Positions 54,268 through 64,000 of a DNA stretch of 64,000 bases are shown here, piece by piece (within the stretch, counting starts at the first letter, position 1; every line of letters starts with the position of its first letter). A model generated the notes under the pieces. It searched no databases. It was given only the letters and a program-made list of their open reading frames with translations, and was not told the origin of the DNA. This stretch comes from Crambe crambe (Eukaryota > Porifera > Demospongiae > Poecilosclerida > Crambeidae). A program made the translations under genes and the position numbers. Where the stretch lies: positions 4,092,001 to 4,156,000 of the forward strand of contig OZ004591.1 of assembly GCA_963924555.1 (NCBI GenBank). The letters are read 5' to 3'.

Positions 54268-57009
54268 ATGTCGAAGACTAGGACAGGAAGAGTCTACAGA
54301 GCAGAGTCAGAAAACAGTGTTGAACAAGAAACAGAGAGTGGTGAAAGAGAAGATCTAGAAGTGATGGCTGAAACAGGAGCTGGAATGACGGAGCTACTAC
54401 AGATGCTGTTGGAGGATCGTCGAAAGCGTGACGAGGAAGCAGCGGCGAGAGCTAGAGAGCGAGAAGAAGAGCAGGAGCGTCGGGAGAGAGAGAACGAGCA
54501 GCGAGTGAGGCTAATGCAAGAACAGATCGAGATGATGAAGACTTGGATGGACCGAAGCCAGATTCAGGAGGAAGCGAGGACCAAGCGGGCAGAAGATCTA
54601 CGACACTTGACGCTATCAAAGCTGACAGACACAGAAGACATCGAGGCATATCTGACCACCTTTGAACGGATGATGAAAGCTTTTGAGGTCAAGAGGGAGA
54701 AGTGGGTCTTCAAGTTGGCTCCTCAGCTCACCGGGAAGGCACAGCAGGCCTTCGCAGCGATGAATCCAGAGAATACTGCCGACTACGCTGAGGTGAAGAA
54801 AGCCATTCTACGACGCTACGATATCAGCGAGGAAACCTATCGTCAGCGCTTCCGGACTGCAAAGAAGGCAGAGGGGGAGGCATACTTGGAGCTGGCAACA
54901 AGACTGAGAGATCTACTTGAGAAGTGGACGGCTAGCTGTACCACACTAGAGGCACTCAAGGAGAAAATCGTGGTGGAACAATTGTTGGAGACGATGCCAA
55001 GGGACCTGAGGATATGGATCAACGACAGGAAGCCCACAACCGGAGAAGAAGCAGGAAAACTGGCAGACAGCTACATCCATTCCCGTCGACTAGAGTCCAA
55101 GGAGCCATCAAGGGAGACAAATCGATCCAGCACTGAGTCAGAAGTAACCAGAAGATGCCACTATTGCAAAAAGAAGGGTCATCTTGCCAAAGAATGCAGG
55201 AAGGCGATAGCTGACAAAGCCAATGAGAGCGGGGCCAGCAAGCTGAAGACAGAGAAGAGCAAAATCAGGTGCTACAACTGCCAGGAGGTGGGACATATTG
55301 CAGCAAAATGCCCTAGCAAGCCAGCACTCTTTACTGAAGTTGATGAAATTGTGTACATGAATGGAGATGGAGAAGCAAGTCAACCTGTGGATCCTAGGAT
55401 CACAAGGTCCGGCACCATAGAAGGCAAGACCGTGGAAGACATCGTCCTTGACACTGGCTGTGCCCGAACGATGGTGAGGAGAGACCTTGTACCTCAGAAG
55501 ACTGAAGTAGGCCGTGTTCGCATCCGATGTGCTCATGGAGATACCAGAGAATACCCCCTTTCCAGTATTGAGATTGGAATCGGTGAAGCAAAATTTCAGG
55601 TGGAAGCAGCAGTCTCTAGCAGCTTGCCAGAACCAGTACTGCTTGGGCGGGATGTGCCAGGCCTGATTGACATGTTGCAGAGTCACCAGAAGGAGGACTT
55701 GACATTCCAGACAGAAGAAGCCCTTGCTGTAGTGACCAGATCACAAGCTAGGAGATTGGAAGAAGACAGATTGGAGCAGGAGAGGAAACAGCAGGAAGTA
55801 GGAGCCAAGCCAAACCCCATGGATTTCGAGACAGCTACAGATACGTCTGACCAGGAGATTGTCATGGACACACCTGTCAACCAGGAAATGGAGAAGCCAG
55901 TAGGTGCTGAGATGGATCCAGATCTCTTCATCAATGCGAAGGAGCGTCCTCAGTTGTCTAGGAGAGAGAAACGTCAGCAGAGACATCAAATGGCCCAGGT
56001 GAACCAGACACACCCCCTTGACCTCTCGACCAGTGAACTCAGGAAAATGCAGCAAGAAGATGTGACCCTAGAGGATATCAGAGCAAAGGTCAGAAACCTT
56101 ACCAAGATGACCAGGAGAGTCTTCTACGAGGAGAATGGTCTTCTCTACCGACAGTGGACACCACCTCAGGGTGACGAGAACACCACTATTCAGCAGCTAG
56201 TACTACCAGAACCATGTCGCAGTGTTGTGATGTCACTTGCTCATCACATTCCGATGGCCGGCCACATGGGTCAACGGAAGACAGTGGAACGAATCCTTCA
56301 ACGATTCTATTGGCCGACAGTGTTTGAAGATGTGAAGCAGCTATGCCAGACGTGCAGTGAGTGCCAGAAGACAGCAGTGGGGAAGAAGCAGCGTGCACCA
56401 ATGGTTCCTCTACCCATCATCTGGGAGCCCTTTGAACGCATCGCCATGGACATCGTGGGTCCCCTTCCTCGCAGTCGAGCTGGAAACAGGTACATACTTG
56501 TAATTTGTGACTATAGTACGAGGTACCCTGAAGCTATTCCATTACGAGCCATAGATGCTGAGCAGGTGGCTAAAGAGCTTATGGTATTCTTTACGAGGGT
56601 AGGCATTCCCCGAGAGATCTTGACGGATCAGGGTGCAAATTTTACATCTGGCCTGTTAGCTGAACTCTATCGTCTGTTAAAGATCCAACCCATTAAGACC
56701 AGCCCCTACCACCCTCAAACTGATGGGTTGGTCGAGAGATTCAACCAAACTCTCAAGGCCATGTTGCGTAAGACAGCAACTGAGGAGGGAAAAGATTGGG
56801 ACCAGTTAATTCCATACCTCTTATTTGCCTATCGGGAGGTTCCCCAAATGTCTACAGGGTTCTCCCCTTTTGAGTTGATGTATGGCAGGCAAGTGCGAGG
56901 GCCCTTAGACGTCCTCAAGGAGACATGGGAAGCCAGCAAGAAGTCCACCGAGAGTGTTGTGTCTTACGTTCTGACAATTCAAGAGAGAAGAAAGTCATCT
57001 CACCAGTGA
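54268..57009 (+). CDS. Retrotransposon Gag - protease - integrase polyprotein
   Basis: A 913-codon frame. The N-terminal third is a charged coiled coil and capsid-like gag. CCHC knuckles lie near residues 297-310 (CHYCKKKGHLAKEC) and 334-347 (CYNCQEVGHIAAKC). A retropepsin-like protease follows with DTG near residue 395 (VLDTGCARTMV). The integrase has an HHCC zinc domain (HHIPMAGHMG with CQTCSEC) from about residue 655 and a DDE core with Asp near 727 (AMDIVGP), Asp near 786 (TDQGANF) and Glu near 822 (GLVERFN). The frame ends soon after the core, so the usual linker and C-terminal GPY/F module are missing or displaced. No RT is in this frame. It packages and integrates the element. Confidence 0.93.
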   Translation: MSKTRTGRVYRAESENSVEQETESGEREDLEVMAETGAGMTELLQMLLEDRRKRDEEAAARAREREEEQERRERENEQRVRLMQEQIEMMKTWMDRSQIQEEARTKRAEDLRHLTLSKLTDTEDIEAYLTTFERMMKAFEVKREKWVFKLAPQLTGKAQQAFAAMNPENTADYAEVKKAILRRYDISEETYRQRFRTAKKAEGEAYLELATRLRDLLEKWTASCTTLEALKEKIVVEQLLETMPRDLRIWINDRKPTTGEEAGKLADSYIHSRRLESKEPSRETNRSSTESEVTRRCHYCKKKGHLAKECRKAIADKANESGASKLKTEKSKIRCYNCQEVGHIAAKCPSKPALFTEVDEIVYMNGDGEASQPVDPRITRSGTIEGKTVEDIVLDTGCARTMVRRDLVPQKTEVGRVRIRCAHGDTREYPLSSIEIGIGEAKFQVEAAVSSSLPEPVLLGRDVPGLIDMLQSHQKEDLTFQTEEALAVVTRSQARRLEEDRLEQERKQQEVGAKPNPMDFETATDTSDQEIVMDTPVNQEMEKPVGAEMDPDLFINAKERPQLSRREKRQQRHQMAQVNQTHPLDLSTSELRKMQQEDVTLEDIRAKVRNLTKMTRRVFYEENGLLYRQWTPPQGDENTTIQQLVLPEPCRSVVMSLAHHIPMAGHMGQRKTVERILQRFYWPTVFEDVKQLCQTCSECQKTAVGKKQRAPMVPLPIIWEPFERIAMDIVGPLPRSRAGNRYILVICDYSTRYPEAIPLRAIDAEQVAKELMVFFTRVGIPREILTDQGANFTSGLLAELYRLLKIQPIKTSPYHPQTDGLVERFNQTLKAMLRKTATEEGKDWDQLIPYLLFAYREVPQMSTGFSPFELMYGRQVRGPLDVLKETWEASKKSTESVVSYVLTIQERRKSSHQ

Positions 57010-58595
57010 CTTACGAGGTTGATATGTTTGACCACAAGAAGCGGCGAAGAGTATTCCACATCAACATGCTACGGAAATGGAACACTCCCACAGTTCGAAA
57101 TCTCTGGGCGGAGGAGGAGACAGAGAGGGGAGGAGACACCACTGATGACATCCCATTGTGGAAAGATAGCGAAGATTCCATGAAGGAAGTTGTACTGGAT
57201 GAGCAGTTAAATGAAGAACAGCAACAAGACCTTCATCAGTTGACAGCTGAATTCACTGAAGTCATGAGTAACACACCAGGAAAGACTGATGTTATCGAGC
57301 ATGACATTGAGACTGGAACAGCACGTCCAATCCGATTGCCACCTTACCGTCTACCACATGCGTATCGAGATACAGTCAAGAAAGAGATCTCAGAAATGCT
57401 AGAACATGGTGTGATCGAACCATCTACTAGTGAGTGGTCTGCCCCGATTGTATTGGTGAAGAAAAAGGATGGTACCATTCGATTTTGTGTAGACTATCGA
57501 CGACTGAATGGAATATCTGAAGCAGATGCATATCCGATGCCACGCATTGATGAGATGATTGACCAGCTTGGACGAGCCAAATTCATCACCACTTTGGATC
57601 TGACCAAAGGGTACTGGCAGGTACCCCTCACCAAAGGAGCCCAGACAAAGTCAGCTTTTGCAACACCCTTCGGACTGTACCAATTCAAGGTCATGCCCTT
57701 TGGCCTTCAAGGAGCTCCAGCAACTTTTCAACGACTAATGGACCGGGTACTACAGGGACTGGAAGATTTCTCAGCTGCATATCTAGACGATGTTGTCATC
57801 TATAGTACCAGCTGGAAAGACCACCTCACACATCTACGACAGGTGCTAAAACGATTGCAAGATGCCGGCCTCACACTGAAGCTCCAGAAGTGTCAGTTTG
57901 GGATGGCCCATTGTGTATACTTGGGTCATGTTGTTGGGAGCGGAGTGGTAAAACCAGAAGGAACCAAACTGGATGCAGTCAGCTCATTCCCAAGACCAGA
58001 AACCAAGAAGGAAGTTCGTTGTTTCCTGGGACTGACAGGTTATTACAGGAGATTCATCAAAGACTTTGCTTCCACTGCAGCTCCTCTGTCAGATCTTACC
58101 CACAAAAATGCACCATCCAATGTGGAATGGACACCAGCATGTGAAAAAGCCTTTCAGATGTTGAAGAAACAGATGTGCTCCCAGCCAGTGCTACACAACC
58201 CAGATTTTTCCAAGAGTTTCATCCTCCAAACAGATGCATCCAATCGAGGAGTGGGGGCAGTTCTCAGCCAAGTCGACGAGGGTGGAGATGAACATCCAAT
58301 CGGATTCTTCAGTTGGAAACTTCTTCCCCGAGAAGAGCACTATTCAACGGTGGAAAAAGAGTGTCTGGCCATTAAGCTAGCTGTGGAAGCTTTTCGAGTC
58401 TACCTCTTAGGACGTCACTTTGTAATCCAGACAGACCATCACTCTTTGGAATGGATGGAGCGGATGAAGGAGAATAACAACCGTCTGACCCGTTGGAGCT
58501 TGGCCTTACAGCCATTCAACTTTATCATTCGTTATCGGAAAGGCAAGGATAACCAAAATGCTGATGCCCTCTCACGCTTACCAATTCCGACATGA
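56925..58595 (+). CDS. Retrotransposon reverse transcriptase - RNase H
   Basis: A second frame, -1 relative to the first and overlapping it by 85 nt. The first Met at 56925 is unlikely to be used as an independent start. It opens with the tail of an integrase C-terminal region (VTYEVDMF, RRRVFHINMLRKW), followed by RT motifs FCVDYRRLN, LDLTKGYWQVPL, MPFGLQGAPATFQ and the catalytic YLDD (near codon 286), then RNase H starting QTDAS (near codon 435) with VEKECLAI and QTDHHSLEW, ending ADALSRL and a stop. Expression would need a -1 shift or a repaired junction. The abrupt passage from integrase core to C-terminal tail suggests a small frame-changing deletion in this copy. Confidence 0.92.
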   Translation: MGSQQEVHRECCVLRSDNSREKKVISPVTYEVDMFDHKKRRRVFHINMLRKWNTPTVRNLWAEEETERGGDTTDDIPLWKDSEDSMKEVVLDEQLNEEQQQDLHQLTAEFTEVMSNTPGKTDVIEHDIETGTARPIRLPPYRLPHAYRDTVKKEISEMLEHGVIEPSTSEWSAPIVLVKKKDGTIRFCVDYRRLNGISEADAYPMPRIDEMIDQLGRAKFITTLDLTKGYWQVPLTKGAQTKSAFATPFGLYQFKVMPFGLQGAPATFQRLMDRVLQGLEDFSAAYLDDVVIYSTSWKDHLTHLRQVLKRLQDAGLTLKLQKCQFGMAHCVYLGHVVGSGVVKPEGTKLDAVSSFPRPETKKEVRCFLGLTGYYRRFIKDFASTAAPLSDLTHKNAPSNVEWTPACEKAFQMLKKQMCSQPVLHNPDFSKSFILQTDASNRGVGAVLSQVDEGGDEHPIGFFSWKLLPREEHYSTVEKECLAIKLAVEAFRVYLLGRHFVIQTDHHSLEWMERMKENNNRLTRWSLALQPFNFIIRYRKGKDNQNADALSRLPIPT

Positions 58596-58603
58596 ATGTC
58601 GCA

Positions 58604-58620
58604 GGAGAAGGGGAAGGGAA
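58604..58620 (+). other. Polypurine tract
   Basis: A purine-only run GGAGAAGGGGAAGGGAA abutting the 3' LTR, the standard plus-strand primer of LTR elements. It fixes the LTR start at TGTGATG. Confidence 0.85.
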
Positions 58621-58932
58621 TGTGATGAACTCTGGACCTTGTATGTTCAACACCTCTGTTTGTATGTTTGTAACCTAATTATCATTTCTGTGTGTTAAGT
58701 TAAAAAATTGTATCATTCTCTGTGTGCTTGTGAATCTTTGTCTGCGTTAATCTGTAACTCTTTGATGTGTTCTAGAGTGGTAGTGACTTGGTATAAAAAG
58801 GACAGATATAGATGAATAGAGAGCTCTTGTTTCGTTTTTGCTTTGTGTGTCATCCCGAAACTCTACTTCTACTATTAATATTTTACTGATATTTGACTTC
58901 TGCATCGCGTCCTGACAGGCGACTTTATCACA
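58621..58932 (+). repeat. 3' LTR
   Basis: Matches the 5' LTR closely but is about 10 bp shorter at its end (GGCGACTTTATCACA against GGCGACTTGTATCTATGATCACA). Confidence 0.88.
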
Positions 58933-60392
58933 CCTTCACAAAACCTACTCCTGCAAAAACCAACTCTCAAAGACCTCACAAGTGAACTCTACACTACAGT
59001 GGCCAGTGAGTGGAGGTTCATTGGTATCCAGTTACAGCTGAAGTCAGGAGAACTCGACACATTCAAGACAAAGGAAGACAAAGCAGCTCTCATCGAGGTT
59101 CTTGAAATGTGGCTGAAGACAGTGGACCCTCCCCCAACATGGAAAGCCATCATAGATGCTGTGAGACTATTCAATCCAAGTCTAGCAACTTCACTCACCA
59201 CAAAATACTGCACATGATACACTTCATAGTTAGTTAGCTAATGATGTTCACTTTTTTTATACTTTCAAATTTGACGCAAAGTTCTAGCAGTCAAAAATTA
59301 TTGAGCAATTTATTTTATTGCTACACATTCAAATTATTTATGTGCAGTGCAATTTGTAAATTTCTAAAATGCACCCTAAAATACATCAAATGTTATTTTA
59401 TCATGCACTTTCTGAGTAAGAGAGAATTAAAGCAGCATCACTGATAGTAAAATCACAAAACAACATAAGCATGGTCATGGGAACTACTGCTGCTATGGCC
59501 AAACTAATATTTGATGACTACAAAGAAAATTGTGGAGGGTATAATAATTATAGGCTATAGCTACTGTGTGGCTAATGAAGCAGGTCCATGCAACTCATGC
59601 AGGCAACCATCCATGGAAATCTGAGTCCTACAAATGGGCACAAAAACCTTTGGAAGTGAAGTTGGAATTTCTATCTGAAGTAGTACAGTAGGGATTAGCT
59701 AGCTAGTGTGTCAGAATGGTGGTTATGGGAGCTACCTTGCATGAACTTTTCCCCCTGCTGAATGATGATAGGCCCTGACCCTGCTAGCTTGCATAGCTGA
59801 CACACTTGGGTGGGATACAAACTGAATTGGTGGAGCAAAGAACCAGAAAAGTGATACATTTGCCACTTAGTCAACTATTGTGAGCAAGCATGATCATTTC
59901 AAAATTGGAACAAACTTCAATCTCAGAACTACAAATAGCTAGGTTCTCCTATAGAGTTCAGTAAACTTTACCTTGTAAACTTTACCTTGTAAATTGTAAC
60001 TTTACCTTTAAATTGTGAACAAGTTTGTTTCAAACTTCTTATTTCTCTCAGCTTACGTGATAAAATTCAATAGAAAACTTGTTTTAGTCAGTCTCATTAG
60101 TCTTATTTTTCTTCCCTCTTCTCTCTCATTCTTACACCTACTCCCTTCAAGGGGGCCTTAATAGCTAATGGCTAGTTGGCCCACCTCATTACTTGCAATG
60201 TAATCAATGTAATTTATTAGAGAAAAAAACAACTCATATACCTCATAATAATAGTAGCCTCGGAGCAATGCACAAATATGGGGGAAGAGACACTCGATTG
60301 ATTATTTGCTGGTAGCTATACAAAATAGACTAGATTTAGCTATAGCTAGCTAGCTTCCCAGCAAGAAAGTGTTATCATGTAGCTAAAAAAAA
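58927..60392. repeat. Right arm of the 1.47-kb inverted repeat
   Basis: Reverse complement of 26630-28125. After the Death-domain exon it holds about 1.17 kb of non-coding sequence (59218-60392) with no gene I can support, ending at a run of A mirrored by the T-run at 26622. Confidence 0.85.
58929..59217 (+). pseudogene. Inverted Death-domain exon fragment
   Basis: Copy of the last exon of the Kelch-ZU5-Death gene D in opposite orientation: LKDLTSELYTTVASEWRFIG and later FNPSLATSLTTKYCT with stop. It is cut at its 5' side by the retrotransposon, so its acceptor and all upstream exons are absent. The frame is intact, and substitutions relative to D (Glu to Arg, Asp to Lys, Lys to Glu) show some divergence. 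Confidence 0.88.
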
Positions 60393-60928
60393 AAAATTAA
60401 TTCATAAAACTGCACCTATCACAAACTGACTGTAGGTATACCATAAGAGAAAAACTCATGGAATCCATTTTTTTCTATGAATGTACACAGCCAGATTATG
60501 TGATAAAGACTACAGTAAGCTTACTGCCGGCCACAGCACACTGTGGGTTCCAATTGTAGCATCGCAAAAAACATGCATGCTTGGAATTGCAACTATTATT
60601 GGACTTTTGTTATCACTTGTTACTGAACCATAGAATGTATTAAAGGGTCAGAAGCAGAAATATCATGTAGTCTGCTAGGGGATCTGGGTTCAAAGGTCAA
60701 TGGAGAGAAATGTCGTAGCTGGCTGTTTGCAACTAAAATGCAGCTCTTAAACATTAGATTTGTGCTCCCCAAAGGTCGCCATATTGGAGATCAGGTGCGT
60801 GATACAGTGAGCCTGTGACTGACACGTCAAAGTCGAAGTCAAAGTCGAAGAGTCAACGTCACGTAACCGTGCTACGCATGCGCACGGAGGATTAGGCACA
60901 GTTAGTTCAGACCCAGATGCAGAATGAC
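60393..60928. other. Intergenic region upstream of dermatopontin-like gene
   Basis: No gene seen. Contains a short CAAAGTCGAAGT duplication (about 60828-60850) and ends at the TATA box of the next gene. Confidence 0.5.
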
Positions 60929-60936
60929 TATAAAAG
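60929..60936 (+). promoter_or_regulatory. TATA box of dermatopontin-like gene
   Basis: TATAAAAG about 110 bp upstream of the end of the presumed first exon. The only strong TATA element directly ahead of a gene in the window, consistent with a regulated, tissue-specific gene. Confidence 0.6.
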
Positions 60937-61038
60937 AGCTGGGTTCGAGTGTAAGTAGTGCATAGGCTCATAGGGTCCTTACCAGTCTCAGTCGTGTAAG
61001 AACTAGGATAAGAAAGACAACAACAATCAACCTTATTC

Positions 61039-61065
61039 ATGTAATAATACCATTAATTATCTATT

Positions 61066-61096
<31 letters not shown>

Positions 61097-61906
61097 GACT
61101 ACTTATTTATTTATTTCTGTACAGGGCTCTCCGAATAATTCCGTGTCTGCTGCTTCTGGCACTTGTTTCTGCCACCTGGTGTCTGCCATCTGATGCAGAT
61201 TATAAAGATGTTTCAGCACAGCTCTCGGATGATTTAGCACAGCTGTCAGATATAAATAAGGATGATTTAGCACAGCTGTCAGATTATAAGGATGATTCCG
61301 CACAGCTCTCAGATTATGAGGATTCCGAAAAATTCCCATCTTCTCGTAACAAAATTTCTGCCATGTTGCGATACCAAAAGTTTTTTCACAACAGTTTCGA
61401 TCGGCAGCTTCATCAAGTGTGTGGTAGAGGAAGTGCCATGTTCCGTGTCATCAGTACTCACAGTAATCACCATGAAGATAGACGTTGGAAGTGGGAGTGT
61501 AAGACAGTCCTACCATCACATTCGCATGAGCATTGCCATTGGTATCGAGAAGTGAATTACTATGATCAACCTATGTTTTTTATGTGCGGTCAGAATATGT
61601 ATCTCAGAGGAGTTGAGAGCTCTCATAGCAACCATCATGAAGATCGCAGGTGGAGCTTCTACTGTTGTGGTTCTCCAGGTTTTACCACCAGGAGTTGCTA
61701 TAATAGTGGATTTGTAAATAAATTTGATGGTGATATGGATTTTCAAATAGGTCATGGTCAAATCATATCAGGAGTCTACAGCTTCCACAATAATCATAAC
61801 GAGTAAGTAGTTATCATCAGTTAAAATAGCTTGTTTAACTATTGATTATCATGCACTGTATAGGGACAGGAGGTGGATTTTTGGAGTCTGCAATTTCGGA
61901 AAGTAG
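61039..61906 (+). CDS. Dermatopontin-like secreted protein
   Basis: Three exons: the first ends with AT at 61039-61040 before donor GTAATA; exon 2 is 61125-61802; exon 3 is 61864-61906. Splicing makes ATG from AT|G and yields 240 aa. Residues 1-21 (MALRIIPCLLLLALVSATWC) are a clear signal peptide. An acidic repeat region follows (four AQLSD units with DD/DY linkers), probably a propeptide. The rest is a dermatopontin/TRAMP domain with repeated HHEDRRW motifs, the FYCCGS element and paired cysteines, ending DRRWIFGVCNFGK. Dermatopontins are extracellular-matrix proteins, and related invertebrate proteins act as lectins or aggregation factors. It is expected to be secreted. Confidence 0.85.
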
Positions 61907-62952
61907 TTACTGAGTCAGTGAAGGAACAGTGAACCATAAACAATAGATTAGCAAATGATTAGATTAGCAAATGTATTATGGATATGCAGAATAGCTGCAT
62001 GATTGATTAGCTAGTGCTGTAATTAGAAATATGATGTATTTGATGTAATTTGAAGAGATATGACATTGTAAAACTGTTTTTTGGCACCATAATAGCTAAC
62101 CACAAAGATGTCCAAAAGTGTATTCACTGCATGGACTTCATCTCATCCACTGTGACATAGCTAGCTAGCACAGAGAGTAACTCTATAATAACTAGAGCTA
62201 GTATATGTGATAGTACTTGAGAAAAGGGATCTCATGGAGCTAAATTCAAAAGAGAGTTATTGAAGCTCTTAATTTGGAGGTTTTTAAAATCAAATTTGTA
62301 CACCATTTTGTTCCTGAGTGGTGAATTTTTCATCTCATGTAGCTACATTCTATATGAAGCTTGTAAATTTTACAAGCATTAAACAGCTTTTAATGTTTGC
62401 ACGATAAGACACCTTTTCTCAAGTACTAGCTATTCATGATAAGTAGAATGGTGTATGCTCTGGCAAAATTTGGTGTGCTTCTGTTAAGTGCATAGCTATA
62501 TCCATTATAATTATAATAGCAAGTGCCTTTATATCATTGCTATAGTCAATTATTCTTACTAATTTAAACTCAAGCATGCCACTAGTGCACTATCGACATA
62601 ACCGTGAAGGGTAAGCAATTGCACTTATCGTGAGAGAAAGAAGAATTAGATTGTCACCTTCATAATGGCTAGTCAGCTAGTCGAGTCAATCACACAGCTA
62701 TTCACTAAAAGGGTCTCTTCCAGTTATAGCCATTAGCTATACTGATGATAGTTCATTTTGAGCTATCATAGGACAGTAGCAATGGCTATTATACCTGTGA
62801 AATGCCTGTACAATCCATGCACTAGAAATTATCATGCTCCCCATAATTTTATAGAATGCTATTCTGAATTATTTTCATGCACACAATTATGTAATGTTAT
62901 ATCTAATGCTTTGATATGCTAATGCCAGAGAATTATCCTTTTTCTTGACAGG

Positions 62953-63138
62953 TCTGATGGAACAGGACTTTTCTGCTCACTTGATAGTGTTGGATCTATC
63001 AGGAGCTTCAGGTTCAGGCTCAAAGCTATATCACTTGTCAATGAACATTCAGCCATCTTTCCTCATAAAACTACCAACCTAGATTTTGCTGAGTCAATGC
63101 TGACTATAGATACAGCTGCATGTGTGCTTGCAAAATAA
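62953..63138 (+). other. Possible alternative terminal exon
   Basis: After a good acceptor (TTTTTCTTGACAG) a frame compatible with the donor at 61802 stays open for 60 codons (SDGTGLFCSLDSVGSIRS and onward) to a stop at 63136-63138. It would replace the dermatopontin C-terminus DRRWIFGVCNFGK with unrelated sequence. It could also belong to another gene or be chance. Confidence 0.3.
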
Positions 63139-64000
63139 TGTTCAAGATGTAGCTATATGTTGCCAACCACTACTATATAGCTAATGTTCAGCATACCTTA
63201 ATGCTAGCTACTGATAATGCTCAAAAAATGCCAGCATGCATAAAAATAGTAGCTGGTCAAGTTATACATAACTATGCAGCTAAACTACCAGCTAGAGTGC
63301 CTGCATATAAGTGGGTTGGGAGGATCATTTGAGGTGGGGATGCTACTGTAATCTATGGGTCCCATGCACTTTAGCCTGGCTAGCCATACACCCACAGCCT
63401 TAGGTGATCAACATAAACATAAAGTGGCAACTGAAGTTGTACAGTTCTCCATATAGAGAGGCATCTTTTGAGGCATATCTTTCATGGAAATCCGTTGATT
63501 TCCACGAAAAGCCATTATGAAGCCATGCCATGCATATAAAACTTAATATGCCTACATGCAGCCTTAGGTGATCACCATAAAAATTAATGGCGACTGAAGT
63601 TGTACATTTATAATAGAGAGGCATCATTTGAGGCATCAGATTTCCACGAAAAGTCATTATAGGTGATTGCCATAAAGTGACAACTGAAGTTGTACATTTA
63701 GCTATAATGATAGTATAATAGAGAAGCATCAAAGCACGCATGTTTAAGAAATAGCAAGCTATACAAAATGGGATACAATAATATTTCTACCTGACTGGGT
63801 CCTTCAATTTCCACGAAAACCAAAACTCTATGAAGCCATGCATGCCGATACGATAATATTCATTATAGCTACAGTTAGCTATTGTTATAAATTCTTGTAG
63901 CTACAATTATTTTTTGTGGCAATTAACCCTGCATGGCTCAGGCTTGTAATACTATACGCTTGTGTACCTTATTATGATTTTTTCCTGTCTACAGAAACTA
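63139..64000. repeat. Terminal non-genic region with degenerate repeats
   Basis: Between about 63400 and 63850 motifs such as CAACTGAAGTTGTACA, TAGAGAGGCATC, TTTGAGGCAT and TTTCCACGAAAA recur three or four times at irregular spacing. A 113-codon minus frame (63400-63741) follows the repeats and looks fortuitous. No gene is supported. Confidence 0.55.

Larger units (their letters stand above)
53890..58932 (+). mobile_element. Ty3/gypsy LTR retrotransposon with Gmr1-like domain order
   Basis: About 5.04 kb, bounded by LTRs of roughly 310-320 bp that differ at only a few positions, so it is young. Order is 5' LTR, primer-binding region (TTGGTGGCAGCGGTGGGA, about 54213), gag with two zinc knuckles, aspartic protease, integrase, then in a second frame reverse transcriptase and RNase H, a polypurine tract (58604-58620) and 3' LTR. 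The sequence type of RT and integrase is Ty3/gypsy, but integrase precedes RT, as in Gmr1 elements. Left flank is MCM7-pseudogene intron and right flank is an inverted Death-domain exon; I see no target-site duplication. Confidence 0.95.

Noticed and set aside
61516..61761. Minus-strand 81-codon frame
   Set aside because: Antisense to the dermatopontin-like exon, which has signal peptide, domain motifs and matching splice phases.

Overview
The window is eukaryotic DNA. Genes are split by short GT-AG introns, there is an intron-borne tRNA, microsatellites are common, and about 20 kb consists of near-identical segmental duplications. Gene content (one KDM6/UTX gene, CMC4, TMEM33, MCM7, SEC24C/D-like remnants, a dermatopontin-like secreted protein, and Kelch/kinase/ZU5/Death proteins) indicates an early-branching animal. 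The AT-rich TAGCTA-type intergenic DNA, compact introns and ZU5-Death and dermatopontin-like proteins make a demosponge my best guess, but that is inference and no species can be named.

Left part (1-23.75 kb), conserved housekeeping genes. A complete KDM6/UTX histone H3K27 demethylase occupies 88-14638 on the minus strand: 20 exons I could chain in frame to about 1601 codons, including a 23-nt microexon in the JmjC domain. A tRNA-Ser(GCT) lies in one of its introns. Head-to-head with it is CMC4 (15003-15919, a 73-aa twin CX9C protein), followed after only 76 bp by TMEM33 (15996-18639, 261 aa). An unrecognised minus-strand gene (18846-19808) is divergent from a complete MCM7 replicative helicase gene (19955-23752, about 720 aa, 15 exons).

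Middle part (23.9-53.9 kb), an unstable tandem array. Minus-strand genes share an N-terminal Kelch propeller and a coiled coil built from short phase-1 exons, but they end differently. Two complete copies (33714-38888 and 43447-47331), plus a 5'-truncated one (23915-26389), end in a TKL-like protein kinase. A fourth (27836-33011) ends in ZU5 and Death domains. Between the copies sit broken MCM7 fragments and two copies of a scrambled, frameshifted SEC24C/D pseudogene. The arrangement reads as a roughly 9.7-kb unit (MCM7 3' end, kinase gene, SEC24 remnant, MCM7 5' part) duplicated in tandem.

Right part (53.9-64 kb). A young Ty3/gypsy-type LTR retrotransposon (53890-58932) has its integrase upstream of the reverse transcriptase, the Gmr1-like order. 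Its left flank is an MCM7 pseudogene intron and its right flank is an inverted copy of the Death-domain exon, so it sits at a rearrangement junction. The inverted copy continues to about 60.39 kb. A dermatopontin-like secreted protein gene follows (TATA box 60929, coding end 61906), with its start codon apparently split by an intron. The last 2 kb holds a possible extra exon and degenerate repeats.

The most interesting biology is the Kelch/coiled-coil family in which one sensor-like N-terminus is joined either to a kinase or to a ZU5-Death module. The swap is made possible by uniform phase-1 exon junctions.
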